Under the pieces are notes generated by a model. It saw nothing but the letters and a program-made list of their open reading frames with translations, was not told the DNA's origin and made no database searches. A stretch of 64,000 bases of DNA from Herpetosiphonaceae bacterium (GTDB lineage: Bacteria; Chloroflexota; Chloroflexia; Chloroflexales; Kallotenuaceae), in contig JACDGP010000004.1 in NCBI GenBank assembly GCA_013821605.1, positions 36,395 to 100,394 on the forward strand, given 5' to 3'. Each line of letters opens with the position of its first letter. Position 1 is the first letter of the stretch. Made by a program: the position numbers and the translations under genes. Positions 53,744 through 63,543 of this stretch are shown here, piece by piece.

Positions 53744-54463
53744 ATGATGAGTGACGAGCAACAGAGCCTCCCATCTCACGTTCAGATCGACGAGCAGCCG
53801 CTCCAACGCCAGCAGCTCTTCCACCCTCGGGCGAACACAGTCGCCAAGGTGAGCATCATCGGCGGCCTGCTCGCAGTTGCCCTGGCCTTCTTCCTATGGG
53901 GCGTCTATACCCGGTCACCCTACTACACCGGCGCGACAGTTACAGTCGACCAACCAGTACCCTTCAGCCATAAGCACCATGTCGGAGAATTAGGCATTGA
54001 CTGCCGGATGTGCCATACTTCCGTCGAACAATCCGCTTCCGCCGGCATGCCTGCGACCCAGACCTGCATGACCTGTCACTCACAGATTTGGGCGAATAGC
54101 CCGGTGCTGGCACCCGTCCACGAAAGTTTCCGCAGCGGGGTGCCAATTGCCTGGAACCGTGTTTATGAGTTGCCAGGCTATGTATACTTCAACCATAGTA
54201 TTCACGTTCAAAAAGGTATCGGCTGCGTCTCCTGTCATGGGCAGATCGACGAGATGCCATTGACCGCCAAGGCCGTGCCATTGACCATGCAATGGTGTTT
54301 GAACTGTCACCGTGCACCCGAAAAATACATTCGGCCACGCGACGAGGTTTTCAACACACGCTGGGTGGCACAGGATCAACTCACTCAGGGTCGTAAGCTG
54401 GTCGACGATTATCATATCGTCGCAGGTGGGCGTTTAACCAACTGTTCGATCTGCCATCGTTAG
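53744..54463 (+). CDS. actA: Alternative complex III subunit ActA (pentahaem cytochrome c)
   Basis: A 239-residue membrane-anchored multihaem cytochrome. One transmembrane helix (SIIGGLLAVALAFFLWGVY, about residues 44-62) is followed by five CxxCH haem sites: CRMCH, CMTCH, CVSCH, CLNCH and CSICH. Alternative complex III replaces cytochrome bc1 and passes electrons from quinol to cytochrome c or directly to an oxidase. ActA is its periplasmic multihaem part. The gene opens the operon and ends 10 bases before actB. Confidence 0.93.
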   Translation: MMSDEQQSLPSHVQIDEQPLQRQQLFHPRANTVAKVSIIGGLLAVALAFFLWGVYTRSPYYTGATVTVDQPVPFSHKHHVGELGIDCRMCHTSVEQSASAGMPATQTCMTCHSQIWANSPVLAPVHESFRSGVPIAWNRVYELPGYVYFNHSIHVQKGIGCVSCHGQIDEMPLTAKAVPLTMQWCLNCHRAPEKYIRPRDEVFNTRWVAQDQLTQGRKLVDDYHIVAGGRLTNCSICHR

Positions 54464-54473
54464 ACGGGGCGCT

Positions 54474-57437
54474 ATGCAACAGCAACCTCTCGATCTTGCC
54501 GCCATCCGCGCTCGCCTTGCAGCTGAATCAGGGCCACACTATTGGCGTAGCTTGGCCGAACTGGCTGAAACGGACGAGTTTCAGGAATTCCTGCGGCGTG
54601 AATTCCCCCGCCAGGCCTCTGGATGGCTAGGACCGGTTAGCCGCCGCACGGTGCTCCAAATGATGGCAGCCTCGCTCGGGCTCGCGTGTCTCACAGCTTG
54701 TGGGCAGCCCAGCGAAAAGATCCTTCCATATGTCAATCAACCTCCTGAGCTTGTCCCTGGACAACCGCTGTTTTATGCTACAGCACTGACGCTGGGAGGC
54801 GTCGCAACCGGCGTGCTGGTCGAAAGCAATATGGGGCGACCCACCAAGATCGAGGGCAATCCGGACCACCCCGCCAGTCTGGGACATACCGATGCACTCA
54901 CACAAGCACGCATCCTGGATCTTTATGATCCCGACCGCTCGCAGACAGTGCTCAATGCGGGCGAGATCAGCCGTTGGGAAAGCTTTCTCGCCGCCCTTGA
55001 ACCCAACCTCGCCGGCCACCGGGCCACGGGCGGTCGTGGTCTGCGGCTTCTCACCGAAAGCGTGAGCTCTCCAACTTTGCTGGCCCAGATGGCAACACTG
55101 CAGACGACGTATCCCCAAGCCCGCTGGTACCAGTACGAGCCGGTCAACCGTGACAATGTGCATGCCGGCTCCCGGCTGGCCTTCGGTACCGAGCTGAATC
55201 CCGTCTACCGCTTCGAGAACGCAGCGGTTGTGGTGAGCCTGGATGCCGACTTTCTCCAGGCGATGCCCGGCAACGTCCCCTACGCTAACCACTTCATCCA
55301 GCGACGGGATGTCACACAGGGCGCGCACACCATGAACCGGCTCTATGTCATCGAGAGTACACCAACGATCACGGGTGCGATGGCCGACCATCGACGCCCA
55401 CTACGCGCTGGACAGATCGAAGCCGTGGCGCGATCGCTCGCCGCTGCACTGGGTGTCGCTGACGTGGTGTCGATGCCGTTACCGGTCGACATGCCCGCTT
55501 CATGGCTTGCTGCACTCGTCGCCGATCTACAACGCAATCGTGGTACCAGCCTCGTGCTAGCTGGCGATAACCAGCCGCCGGTCGTTCATGCCCTATGCCA
55601 TGCGATCAACGAAACGCTCGGTAACATTGGGCACTCAGTGGTGTTGACTGATCCTGTCACCAGGCCTGCCGGTCAGGTTGCGGATGTACGCCAACTCGTG
55701 GCAGAGATGGCGGCCGGCCAGGTCACTACGCTGGTGATTATCGACGGCAATCCGGTCTATACCGCGCCGGCGGATCTCGACTTTGCCGCCGCCATGAACA
55801 AAGTACCGCTCCGAATCCACCTCGGTGCGTATGCGGATGAAACGGCCTTTTTGTGCCACTGGCATCTGCCTGCGGCACATGCTCTGGAAAGTTGGAGCGA
55901 TGCACGCGCCTTCGACGGCACGATCTCGATCATGCAACCGCTGATCGCACCGTTATACAATGGAAAGTCAGCCCACGAGCTGCTGGCAGCGCTGCTGGGG
56001 CAGCCCACGCTTTCGGCACACGGCATCGTCCGCCAGTACTGGTCCACGCAGCATCAGGGGAGTGACTTCGATTCATGGTGGCAGACCACTTTGCACGCTG
56101 GACTGATCGCAGGTAGTACCCTACCGCTGCGGGCGGTCAAGGTACAAGCTACCTCTTATGCTACGACCAACCCCACCGGTGGGAGCCCCGACACAGGCCT
56201 AGAAATCAACTTCCAGCCAGACCGCAGTGTATGGGACGGGCGGTGGAATAACAACGGTTGGCTGCAAGAACTGCCACGGCCGATGACCAAGCTCACCTGG
56301 GATAATGCCGCGTTGATTAGCCCACACACCGCCACACGGCTAGGGCTACAGAATGAGGACGAAGTCGAGCTGCGCTTGCGAGGTCGCACGCTGCGCGCGC
56401 CAATCTGGATCCTGCCCGGTCAGCCGCAGGATGCCGTCACCGTTCATTTGGGCTACGGACGCACCCAGGTCGGGAAAGTCGGCAGCGGTAGCGGCTTCGA
56501 CGCCTACGCCCTGCGTACCAGCGACAGCCCCTGGTTTAGCAGTGGTCTTGAAATCAGTCGCACCGGCCAACATCATGCACTCGTCACGACCCAGCACCAC
56601 TTCAACATTGAGGGGCGTGACCTTGTGCAGGTCGCAACGCTGGCCGACTACCAGCACAACCCCAGCGTGATCCACAAGGATGAGCACCCGCCATCGCTGT
56701 ACCCCGCACACCCGTACCCAGGCTATGCCTGGGGTATGGCGATCAATCTGAATGCTTGCATCGGCTGCAACGCCTGCACGATGGCCTGCCAGGCCGAAAA
56801 CAACAGTCCCATCGTCGGCAAGGAGCAGGTGGCGCTCGGCCGGGAAATGCACTGGATTCGCGTCGACCAGTATTATGAAGGCAATCTCGATAATCCTGCG
56901 AGCTACCATCAGCCGGTGCCGTGCATGCATTGCGAAAATGCACCCTGCGAGCCGGTCTGCCCGGTCGAAGCGACGGTCCACGACGACGAAGGGCTGAACA
57001 CGATGGTCTATAACCGCTGTGTTGGCACGCGCTACTGCTCGAACAACTGCCCATACAAAGTCCGCCGCTTTAATTTCCTGCAGTACAGCGACCAGAATAC
57101 GATCTCGTTGCGGCTGGAGCGTAATCCCAACGTGACCATTCGCCAACGCGGCGTCATGGAGAAATGTACCTATTGTGTCCAGCGCATCAGCGCCGGTCGC
57201 ATCCAGGCCGAAAAAGAGAACCGCGTGCTGGCGGATGGTGAGGTCCAGACTGCCTGCCAGGCGGTCTGTCCGACCAACGCGATCGTTTTCGGCAATATCA
57301 ACGATCCGAACAGCGCCGTGGCCAAGCTCAAGGCTCACCCGTTGAACTATGGACTGCTGGCGGAGCTTGGCACCCAGCCACGGACGAGCTATCTGGCGCG
57401 GCTGCGCAATCCAAATCCTGAGATGCCAACGGAGTAG
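54474..57437 (+). CDS. actB: Alternative complex III subunit ActB (fused molybdopterin-like and Fe-S parts)
   Basis: A 987-residue protein. Residues 57-76 form a twin-arginine signal with lipobox ([20 protein letters not shown] followed by C), placed after a cytoplasmic N-terminal stretch as usual in ActB. The central part is a molybdopterin-oxidoreductase fold ([20 protein letters not shown]) that in this complex carries no cofactor. The last 250 residues carry four cysteine clusters of an NrfC/PsrB-type ferredoxin: [43 protein letters not shown] and CTYCVQRI with [10 protein letters not shown]. The start of actC lies three bases after its stop. Confidence 0.95.
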   Translation: MQQQPLDLAAIRARLAAESGPHYWRSLAELAETDEFQEFLRREFPRQASGWLGPVSRRTVLQMMAASLGLACLTACGQPSEKILPYVNQPPELVPGQPLFYATALTLGGVATGVLVESNMGRPTKIEGNPDHPASLGHTDALTQARILDLYDPDRSQTVLNAGEISRWESFLAALEPNLAGHRATGGRGLRLLTESVSSPTLLAQMATLQTTYPQARWYQYEPVNRDNVHAGSRLAFGTELNPVYRFENAAVVVSLDADFLQAMPGNVPYANHFIQRRDVTQGAHTMNRLYVIESTPTITGAMADHRRPLRAGQIEAVARSLAAALGVADVVSMPLPVDMPASWLAALVADLQRNRGTSLVLAGDNQPPVVHALCHAINETLGNIGHSVVLTDPVTRPAGQVADVRQLVAEMAAGQVTTLVIIDGNPVYTAPADLDFAAAMNKVPLRIHLGAYADETAFLCHWHLPAAHALESWSDARAFDGTISIMQPLIAPLYNGKSAHELLAALLGQPTLSAHGIVRQYWSTQHQGSDFDSWWQTTLHAGLIAGSTLPLRAVKVQATSYATTNPTGGSPDTGLEINFQPDRSVWDGRWNNNGWLQELPRPMTKLTWDNAALISPHTATRLGLQNEDEVELRLRGRTLRAPIWILPGQPQDAVTVHLGYGRTQVGKVGSGSGFDAYALRTSDSPWFSSGLEISRTGQHHALVTTQHHFNIEGRDLVQVATLADYQHNPSVIHKDEHPPSLYPAHPYPGYAWGMAINLNACIGCNACTMACQAENNSPIVGKEQVALGREMHWIRVDQYYEGNLDNPASYHQPVPCMHCENAPCEPVCPVEATVHDDEGLNTMVYNRCVGTRYCSNNCPYKVRRFNFLQYSDQNTISLRLERNPNVTIRQRGVMEKCTYCVQRISAGRIQAEKENRVLADGEVQTACQAVCPTNAIVFGNINDPNSAVAKLKAHPLNYGLLAELGTQPRTSYLARLRNPNPEMPTE

Positions 57438-57440
57438 GCC

Positions 57441-58859
57441 ATGCAAGGTGATCGCATCCAACCGATCGCACCCATCGAACCCGTCCTCAAGCCGGGTCAC
57501 ACCTATGCTTCAATCTCCGACAAAATCAGCGACATCGTTGTCAAACGCAAGACGACATTGGGCTGGTTCCTAGGCTTTGGAATCGCCTTCAGCCTAACGA
57601 TGGTGTTATTCGCCTCCATCACCTATCTGTTTATCAAAGGTGTCGGCATCTGGGGCGTTGATATACCGGTGGCCTGGGGCTTTGCGATCATTAACTTCGT
57701 GTGGTGGATCGGGATTGGACATGCTGGTACCTTGATCTCGGCTTTTTTGCTCCTGATGCGTCAGGATTGGCGGACCTCGATCAACCGTTTCGCCGAAGCG
57801 ATGACGCTGTTCGCCGTGGCCTGCGCAGGCCTGTTCCCGATTCTGCATCTAGGGCGACCATGGTTATTCTACTGGCTGATCCCGTATCCCAACACCATGG
57901 GGCTATGGCCACAATTTCGCAGTCCGCTCGACTGGGACTTCTTCGCCGTGTCGACCTATGCGACGGTATCGTTGCTTTTCTGGTACATCGGCTTGATCCC
58001 CGATGTTGCCAGCCTGCGCGACAGAACCGAAAAACGGCTACCACGTCTGATCTTTGGCATCATGGCCCTGGGCTGGCGCGGCTCGGCACAACACTGGCAC
58101 CGCTTCCAGATGGCCTATTTGTTGATGGCCGGTCTGGCCACTCCGCTCGTTGTTTCGGTCCATAGTATCGTAAGCATTGATTTCGCGGCGGCGATCATAC
58201 CCGGCTGGCACTCGACCATCTTCCCACCCTACTTCGTCATTGGTGCGATCTTTTCGGGCTTTGCGATGGTGCTGACGCTGGCGATTCCGCTGCGCCGCTT
58301 CTTTGGCCTGCAGGATTTCGTGACCCTGCGCCACATCAACATCATGGCCAAGCTGCTGCTCCTGATGGGCCTCGGCGTTAGTTACGGCTACCTGATGGAG
58401 TTGTTCATGGCCTGGTACAGTGGCGACCAGTTCGAAACGTATGTCAGCCTCAACCGGCTTACCGGCCCATACTGGCCGATCTTCGCGGGCGTGATCGCTT
58501 GTAACGTCCTGGCACCGCAACTCTTATGGTTTCCACGCGTTCGGACGAACACACTCGCCCTGTTCGGGGTCGCGCTGATCGTGAATGTTGGCATGTGGCT
58601 GGAACGCTTCATGATTGTGGTGACCAGTCTGCATCGTGACTTTTTGCCCTCCTCTTGGGGCATGTATCGCCCGACCTTTTGGGATTGGTCGACCTTCCTC
58701 GGGACGCTTGGGCTCTTCTTCACACTCTTCTTCTTGTTTGTACGCGTTCTGCCGATGATCCCCATGTTTGAGATGCGTGAACTTCTCACCCACCGCGAAG
58801 GACATACGCGCGAGGAGCAACAAAAATTGGCAGTCGAGCCAGAGGGGAGTGTGGCATGA
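57441..58859 (+). CDS. actC: Alternative complex III subunit ActC (NrfD/PsrC-type quinol-binding protein)
   Basis: A 472-residue integral membrane protein of the NrfD/PsrC family with about ten helices, for example FLGFGIAFSLTMVLFASITYL, FAIINFVWWIGIGHAGTLIS and VFLIMGLGVSYGYLMELFMAW-type segments. The motif WWIGIGHAGTLISAFL holds the conserved His of the quinone site. It anchors ActB and is believed to oxidise menaquinol. Its stop overlaps the actD start by four bases (ATGA), so translation is coupled. Confidence 0.95.
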   Translation: MQGDRIQPIAPIEPVLKPGHTYASISDKISDIVVKRKTTLGWFLGFGIAFSLTMVLFASITYLFIKGVGIWGVDIPVAWGFAIINFVWWIGIGHAGTLISAFLLLMRQDWRTSINRFAEAMTLFAVACAGLFPILHLGRPWLFYWLIPYPNTMGLWPQFRSPLDWDFFAVSTYATVSLLFWYIGLIPDVASLRDRTEKRLPRLIFGIMALGWRGSAQHWHRFQMAYLLMAGLATPLVVSVHSIVSIDFAAAIIPGWHSTIFPPYFVIGAIFSGFAMVLTLAIPLRRFFGLQDFVTLRHINIMAKLLLLMGLGVSYGYLMELFMAWYSGDQFETYVSLNRLTGPYWPIFAGVIACNVLAPQLLWFPRVRTNTLALFGVALIVNVGMWLERFMIVVTSLHRDFLPSSWGMYRPTFWDWSTFLGTLGLFFTLFFLFVRVLPMIPMFEMRELLTHREGHTREEQQKLAVEPEGSVA

Positions 58860-59395
58860 TCGCTCAGAGCCAACTCTACGGCTTGATGGCCGAATGGGAC
58901 AACCCCGACGACCTGTTGTATGCAGCCCAACAAGCTTCGACGGAGGGCTTCCGGCATATGGATGCCTATACGCCCTTTCCGGTCGAGGGACTCCCCGAGG
59001 CAGTCGGCTGCCGTCCGACACGGCTACCCTTCTTGGTCTTGTGCGGAGGACTTTTTGGGGGCGTTGGTGGCTTCTTTATGCAATATTACGCCAACGTCCA
59101 CGCCTATCCACTGAACGTCGGTGGACGGCCCTTCAATAGCTGGCCGGCCTTTGTACCGATCACGTTTGAGCTAACGATCCTGTGTGCTGCCCTGACGGCA
59201 GTCTTTGGCATGCTGATTGCCAACGGGCTGCCGATGCCCTATCACCCGGTCTTCAACGCGCCGCACTTCGAACGAGCATCCCGTAATCGCTTCTTTCTGT
59301 GCATTGAAGCGACCGACCCCCACTTCGACCGGTCGAAGACCCGCCAGTTCCTGGAAAACCTCAGACCCCAAAGCGTGTCGGAGGTGCCATGCTGA
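58856..59395 (+). CDS. actD: Alternative complex III subunit ActD (DUF3341)
   Basis: A 179-residue membrane protein. Its N-terminal cytoplasmic part is LYGLMAEWDNPDDLLYAAQQ and YTPFPVEGLPEA, typical of DUF3341. Two transmembrane helices follow (PFLVLCGGLFGGVGGFFMQY and PITFELTILCAALTAVFGML), then NGLPMPYHPVFNAP and a C-terminal FFLCIEATDPHFDRSKTRQF. ActD is a structural subunit without cofactors. It overlaps actC at its start and actE at its end (seven bases), which shows tight coupling. Confidence 0.93.
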   Translation: MIAQSQLYGLMAEWDNPDDLLYAAQQASTEGFRHMDAYTPFPVEGLPEAVGCRPTRLPFLVLCGGLFGGVGGFFMQYYANVHAYPLNVGGRPFNSWPAFVPITFELTILCAALTAVFGMLIANGLPMPYHPVFNAPHFERASRNRFFLCIEATDPHFDRSKTRQFLENLRPQSVSEVPC

Positions 59396-60006
59396 ACGTG
59401 CGGTTGAGGGCGTACAAACGGCCCCACCGAGGTGCAGTCGTGGGCGGCTTTTGGGTTATCTTTGCCCTAGCCGTATTAGTTGGCTGCGGCCCTAACATGC
59501 AACGCCAGCCACGCTACCAGCCCTACGACGCGAGCCAGTTTTTCCCCGATGGCACCTCGTCCCGACCACTTGAAGCCGATACAGTATCCCGCGAAAACCT
59601 GCACACCGACACGTTGCGTTATACCGGTAAAATCAACGGCAAGCTTGCGGATACCTTTCCTCTCCCGGTCACGCGTGATCTCCTGACGCGCGGCCACGAG
59701 CGCTATGGCATTTATTGCGCGCCCTGCCATGGTCCACTTGGCGATGGCAATGGTGTGATCGTACAGCGCGGCTTCAGCCAACCACCGTCGTTTCATACCG
59801 ACACGCTTCGGAATGCCCCGGCCGGCTTGTTCTTCGACGTGATCACCAACGGCTATGGTCTTATGTATCCTTACGCTGCACGTGTCCAACCCGACGACCG
59901 TTGGGCAATTGCTGCCTATATTCGCGCCCTCCAGCTCAGCCAGCATGCGACACTACACGATGTGCCGCCGGATCAGCAGCCAAAGTTGCAGGAGGCCCAA
60001 CCATGA
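59389..60006 (+). CDS. actE: Alternative complex III subunit ActE (monohaem cytochrome c lipoprotein)
   Basis: A 205-residue periplasmic cytochrome. A signal segment (GGFWVIFALAVLVGCGPN) ends in a lipobox L-V-G-C, so it is probably a lipoprotein. The haem site is YGIYCAPCHGPLGDGNG, and the distal Met ligand probably lies in YGLMYPYAARVQPDDRW. It carries electrons out of complex ActB toward the terminal oxidase. Its stop overlaps the start of actF by four bases. Confidence 0.93.
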   Translation: MLNVRLRAYKRPHRGAVVGGFWVIFALAVLVGCGPNMQRQPRYQPYDASQFFPDGTSSRPLEADTVSRENLHTDTLRYTGKINGKLADTFPLPVTRDLLTRGHERYGIYCAPCHGPLGDGNGVIVQRGFSQPPSFHTDTLRNAPAGLFFDVITNGYGLMYPYAARVQPDDRWAIAAYIRALQLSQHATLHDVPPDQQPKLQEAQP

Positions 60007-61196
60007 CCACAGCTACGCCGGCTCAGCGCCTCCTGACACGTAGCCAAAGGACCGCGCTGACCGTCGGCGTCGCCGGTGCGTTAGCGAGCATTGTGGGAGC
60101 CTTCTTCAATCCCGACCAGTTTTTCCGCTCCTATCTGATCGCGCTGTTGTTCTGGCTCGGCATTGCGCTTGGTAGTCTCGGCCTGCTGATGATCTACCAC
60201 CTCGTCGGGGGTACCTGGGGTTTCATCCTCCGCCGCATACTCGAAGCCGCCACCCTGACCCTGCCGCTGCTCGCCCTGGTATGGCTCCCTCTAGCCCTTG
60301 GCTACCAGCATATATACCCCTGGGCAACAGCCGGCGCCTTGGCCGGCGCAGAAGCAGCCCACCGCCGCACCTATCTCAGCTTCCCATTCTGGTTCGGCCG
60401 CGCTGTCGCCTACTGGCTAATCTGGAGTGTGATCGCTTACGTGCTGAATCGCTTGTCGCGGCTTCAGGATCAAGCAGCCACTCCTGTTCCCACCGCGCGC
60501 CTCGTGCGCCTGAGTCCCCCTGGCCTGATCCTACTGGTGCTGACCGTGAGCTTTGCCTGGATCGACTGGGTAATGTCACTCGAACCGGACTGGTATTCAA
60601 CGATCTTCGGTTTTATTGCCTTGGTAGGACACGGCATGGCAGCACTCTGCTTCGCCCTGATCGTGGTCCTCCTGTTGATTGACCGCGAGCCCTTCGCGAC
60701 ACTGCTGGGCGACAAGCCAAGCCGCCTTAATGATCTAGGCAACTTGCTGCTCACCTTCGTGATGCTATGGGCCTACACCTCCTTTTCGCAGTTTTTGATC
60801 ATCTGGTATGGCAATCTACAACGCGAAACCGTGTGGTACCGCCACCGCATGGCCGGAGCGTGGGAGTATGTTGCCCTGGCCCTGATTGTTCTGCATTTTT
60901 TCGTACCTTTCTTGTTGTTGTTGTCCCGCTCAATCAAACGCCGTCCACAGATACTGCTTGGCCTTGCCGCCGGATTGCTACTCATGCACCTCATCGACAT
61001 CTGGTGGCAGGTGCTCCCTGCGTTCCATCCAACCGGTCTATCGCTACATTGGCAAGATATCGTTGCGCCGATCGCACTCGGTGGTTTGTGGTTGGCGGCC
61101 TCCCTATGGCTCATCCAACGACGACCGCTCTTGGCGCAGCGCGATCCACACGCACCTCAACTGGTGGCCTACGCTGGAGCTGAGCCTGCAACCTGA
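60003..61196 (+). CDS. actF: Alternative complex III subunit ActF
   Basis: A 397-residue integral membrane protein with about ten helices, related to ActC but without the complete quinone site. Segments include SYLIALLFWLGIALGSLGLL, LGYQHIYPWATAGALAG, FAWIDWVMSLEPDWYSTIFG (the conserved W-x-M-S-L-E-P-D-W-Y-S-T-I pattern), and FSQFLIIWYGNLQRETVWY. The ATG lies in the actE stop codon (ATGA). The frame is open for 288 bases further upstream inside actE, but that extension is not coding in this frame. Confidence 0.94.
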   Translation: MTTATPAQRLLTRSQRTALTVGVAGALASIVGAFFNPDQFFRSYLIALLFWLGIALGSLGLLMIYHLVGGTWGFILRRILEAATLTLPLLALVWLPLALGYQHIYPWATAGALAGAEAAHRRTYLSFPFWFGRAVAYWLIWSVIAYVLNRLSRLQDQAATPVPTARLVRLSPPGLILLVLTVSFAWIDWVMSLEPDWYSTIFGFIALVGHGMAALCFALIVVLLLIDREPFATLLGDKPSRLNDLGNLLLTFVMLWAYTSFSQFLIIWYGNLQRETVWYRHRMAGAWEYVALALIVLHFFVPFLLLLSRSIKRRPQILLGLAAGLLLMHLIDIWWQVLPAFHPTGLSLHWQDIVAPIALGGLWLAASLWLIQRRPLLAQRDPHAPQLVAYAGAEPAT

Positions 61197-61216
61197 AAGC
61201 GCGATGGAGTATGGGG

Positions 61217-61729
61217 ATGTCTAAGCTCTTAAAGATTATCGGTAGAATGCTGAAGCAGGTGTTTAGTCCGGCAGCAGTCTGGCGTGGGCTCGTGGGCCGC
61301 CGCACTGTGCCGCCTCCTGCCCCCACTCCACGCGCCGATGATGGGCACGAACGCAGTGATGTGCAGGCGATTCCTGTGCTGATGACGGGCGTTGGCCTGC
61401 TCGTCACGGTTGCCGTCATTTCAGCTGTGGTATGGGGACTGTTCACCTTCCTTGTAGATCACCCGCGCGCCGATGCACCGCTATCGCCTCTGGCCAGCCA
61501 ACGCGTGCCCTCCGGTGCACCGCGCCTAGAGGTCGCACCACGCACGGCCCTTGCGGATACACTGCGCCGGAGCGATGCTGTACTCGGTAGCTATGGTTGG
61601 GTTGACCGGCAACATAGCATAGTTCACATCCCAATTGACCACGCCATCGAACTCCTAGCACAACGTGGCCTGCCGGTCCGCAGTACCGGCACGATTTCCG
61701 CCACGGGGAGTACGGGAGGTCCAAAATGA
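61217..61729 (+). CDS. Small membrane protein of the Act-cox cluster (function unknown)
   Basis: A 170-residue protein from MSKLLKIIGRMLKQ. It has a basic, Pro-rich N-terminal part, one transmembrane helix (PVLMTGVGLLVTVAVISAVVWGLFTFL) and an outside domain ending LGSYGWVDRQHSIVHIPIDH and AIELLAQRGLP. Proteins with this SYGWVD-IPI-A-LL-RGLP pattern are found beside alternative complex III and caa3 genes in several phyla and are unnamed. It may be an assembly or linker factor. I prefer ATG 61217 (GGAG seven bases before) to the ATG at 61211. It overlaps the SCO gene by four bases. Confidence 0.8.
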   Translation: MSKLLKIIGRMLKQVFSPAAVWRGLVGRRTVPPPAPTPRADDGHERSDVQAIPVLMTGVGLLVTVAVISAVVWGLFTFLVDHPRADAPLSPLASQRVPSGAPRLEVAPRTALADTLRRSDAVLGSYGWVDRQHSIVHIPIDHAIELLAQRGLPVRSTGTISATGSTGGPK

Positions 61730-62586
61730 AAAGTTCGCCACGCCAATGCGGCTGGCTGTTGCTCCTCCTCGGATGGGCGTTGCTGGTAGGTGTCCTCCCG
61801 GTGCGGGCTCAGACCGGTGGGCCTCCTAATCCACTTGACCAGGTCGCCTTCGATCAACACCTCAACGCAGCGCTGCCGCTTGGTCTCGTCTTTCACGACG
61901 ATGAGGGCGCTTCCGTCACGCTCGGTACCTACTTCGGCCAAAAGCCCGCCATTCTGGTGCTGGCGTACTATACGTGTCCCAATCTGTGCCCACTGTTGCT
62001 CCACGGTTTAGCCACGAGTCTCAATGATCTAGCATTCCGTGCAGGTAAAGAGTTTGATGTCGTCGTGGTCAGCATCAATCCCCGCGAAACGCCGGCGATT
62101 GCCAAAATGACCAAAGCGATGTTGCTGCCAGGCGTGAATCCGGCGGTAGCCCGCGGCTGGCACCTCCTGACCGGCGACGAGCCAATGATTGAGCGCCTCG
62201 CAACGACGGTCGGGGTACATTATGCCTGGGATGCCGCCCAGCAGCAGTATGCCCATCCTAGTGGCATTATGCTGGTGACTGCTCAAGGCCATTTGGCGCG
62301 CTACTTGTATGGCATCCAGTATCAGATCCGTGATCTGCGCTTAGGTCTAATCGAAGCATCGGCGAACCAGATTGGCAGCCCGCTTGACCAGGTGCTCCTA
62401 CGTTGCTATCACTACGATCCGGTCAGTGGGACATACAGCCTCGTCGTAATGAACATCGTGCGCGGGGCAGCGGTCATCACGACGCTCCTTGTACTCGCCG
62501 CTCTGCTCATCCTCTTCCGGCGCGAGCGCTTACAGTCGGGCCAGTTGGCTGCTCCTCCTATACCGCAATCGGGCGATACTGTTTGA
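61726..62586 (+). CDS. SCO1/SenC-type copper chaperone
   Basis: A 286-residue thioredoxin-fold protein that delivers copper to the CuA site of oxidase subunit II. A signal peptide (CGWLLLLLGWALLVGVLPVRA) precedes the copper motif YYTCPNLCPLLL (Cys84 and Cys88) and the third ligand His177 in YAHPSGIMLV. A C-terminal transmembrane helix (AAVITTLLVLAALLILF) anchors it, an addition to the classical SCO layout. The start lies inside the previous stop (ATGA), and coxB begins six bases after its stop, so it is placed for CuA assembly. Confidence 0.93.
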   Translation: MKSSPRQCGWLLLLLGWALLVGVLPVRAQTGGPPNPLDQVAFDQHLNAALPLGLVFHDDEGASVTLGTYFGQKPAILVLAYYTCPNLCPLLLHGLATSLNDLAFRAGKEFDVVVVSINPRETPAIAKMTKAMLLPGVNPAVARGWHLLTGDEPMIERLATTVGVHYAWDAAQQQYAHPSGIMLVTAQGHLARYLYGIQYQIRDLRLGLIEASANQIGSPLDQVLLRCYHYDPVSGTYSLVVMNIVRGAAVITTLLVLAALLILFRRERLQSGQLAAPPIPQSGDTV

Positions 62587-62592
62587 GGGTGT

Positions 62593-63543
62593 ATGTGGAA
62601 CTTTCCGCTTCTTCCGGATCAAGCCTCAACCCACGCAACACAAGTGGACCGCTTGGGCATAGCCCTACTCGGTCTCAGCTTGATGTTCGCCATACCGGTG
62701 TGCTTCTTGATCGTCTTCTTCAGCATCAAGTACCGGCGCGGATCGCCTGCTGATCGTTCCAATCCGCCGAACAACATCTTGGTCCTGGAATGGGCCTGGA
62801 TGATTCTGCCACTGATCCTCGCGCTCGGCATCTTTACCTGGGCCGCACTCCTGTTCTTCGATCTTTCCCGTCCGCCTGCCAACGCACTCAACATTGATGT
62901 TGTCGCCAAGCAGTGGATGTGGAAGGTTCAGCACGCCGAAGGTCGTGCTGAGATTAATGAACTGCACGTCCCCATCGGGCGGCCCATTAAGCTGACGATG
63001 ACCTCCCAGGATGTGATTCACGATTTTTCGGTCCCGGCCTTTCGTGTCAAACATGATGTGTTGCCGAACCGCTACACGACGCTGTGGTTCCAGCCAACCA
63101 AAACAGGCACCTTCCACCTGTTCTGTATGGAATACTGCGGGACCGACCATTCGATCATGGGCGGTGATGTTGTCGTGATGAGTGCTACTGATTTCGAACA
63201 ATGGCTGAATATGGGCACGCTTAACGCCAGCGAAGCCGCAGCGGGCCAACGCTTGTTCCGACAATATGGCTGTAGTGGCTGCCATGGCCCAAGTGCCGCA
63301 GTGCACGCCCCAAGCCTGGCCGGTCTTTATGGTAAGTCAGTGCCGCTGTCGGATGGCTCGTTCGTCCTTGCCGACGCACAATATATTCACGACTCGATCT
63401 ATCTGCCCAACAAGCAAATCGCCGCTGGTTACCCAGCGATCATGCCCTCCTTCAAAGGCCAGCTCAGTGAAGATCAGGTTTTGCAACTCGTCGAGTATAT
63501 CAAGTCGCTCGCCAACAGCGACACTATGGGGCAACAACCATGA
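62593..63543 (+). CDS. coxB: Cytochrome c oxidase subunit II with fused cytochrome c domain (caa3 type)
   Basis: A 316-residue subunit. Two transmembrane helices ([19 protein letters not shown] and [20 protein letters not shown]) lead into the cupredoxin domain with the CuA ligands: His in [11 protein letters not shown], then Cys178, Cys182 and His186 plus Met in [13 protein letters not shown]. The C-terminal cytochrome c domain has CSGCH at 227-231 and a probable Met ligand in [13 protein letters not shown]. Such fused subunits define caa3 oxidases and can take electrons directly from alternative complex III. Its stop overlaps the coxA start (ATGA). Confidence 0.96.
   Translation: MWNFPLLPDQASTHATQVDRLGIALLGLSLMFAIPVCFLIVFFSIKYRRGSPADRSNPPNNILVLEWAWMILPLILALGIFTWAALLFFDLSRPPANALNIDVVAKQWMWKVQHAEGRAEINELHVPIGRPIKLTMTSQDVIHDFSVPAFRVKHDVLPNRYTTLWFQPTKTGTFHLFCMEYCGTDHSIMGGDVVVMSATDFEQWLNMGTLNASEAAAGQRLFRQYGCSGCHGPSAAVHAPSLAGLYGKSVPLSDGSFVLADAQYIHDSIYLPNKQIAAGYPAIMPSFKGQLSEDQVLQLVEYIKSLANSDTMGQQP

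Noticed and set aside
59715..60002. Extension of actF by 96 residues
   Set aside because: The stretch lies inside actE in another frame, is rich in Arg and Cys, and the ATG at 60003 in the actE stop codon fits the overlap pattern of this operon.
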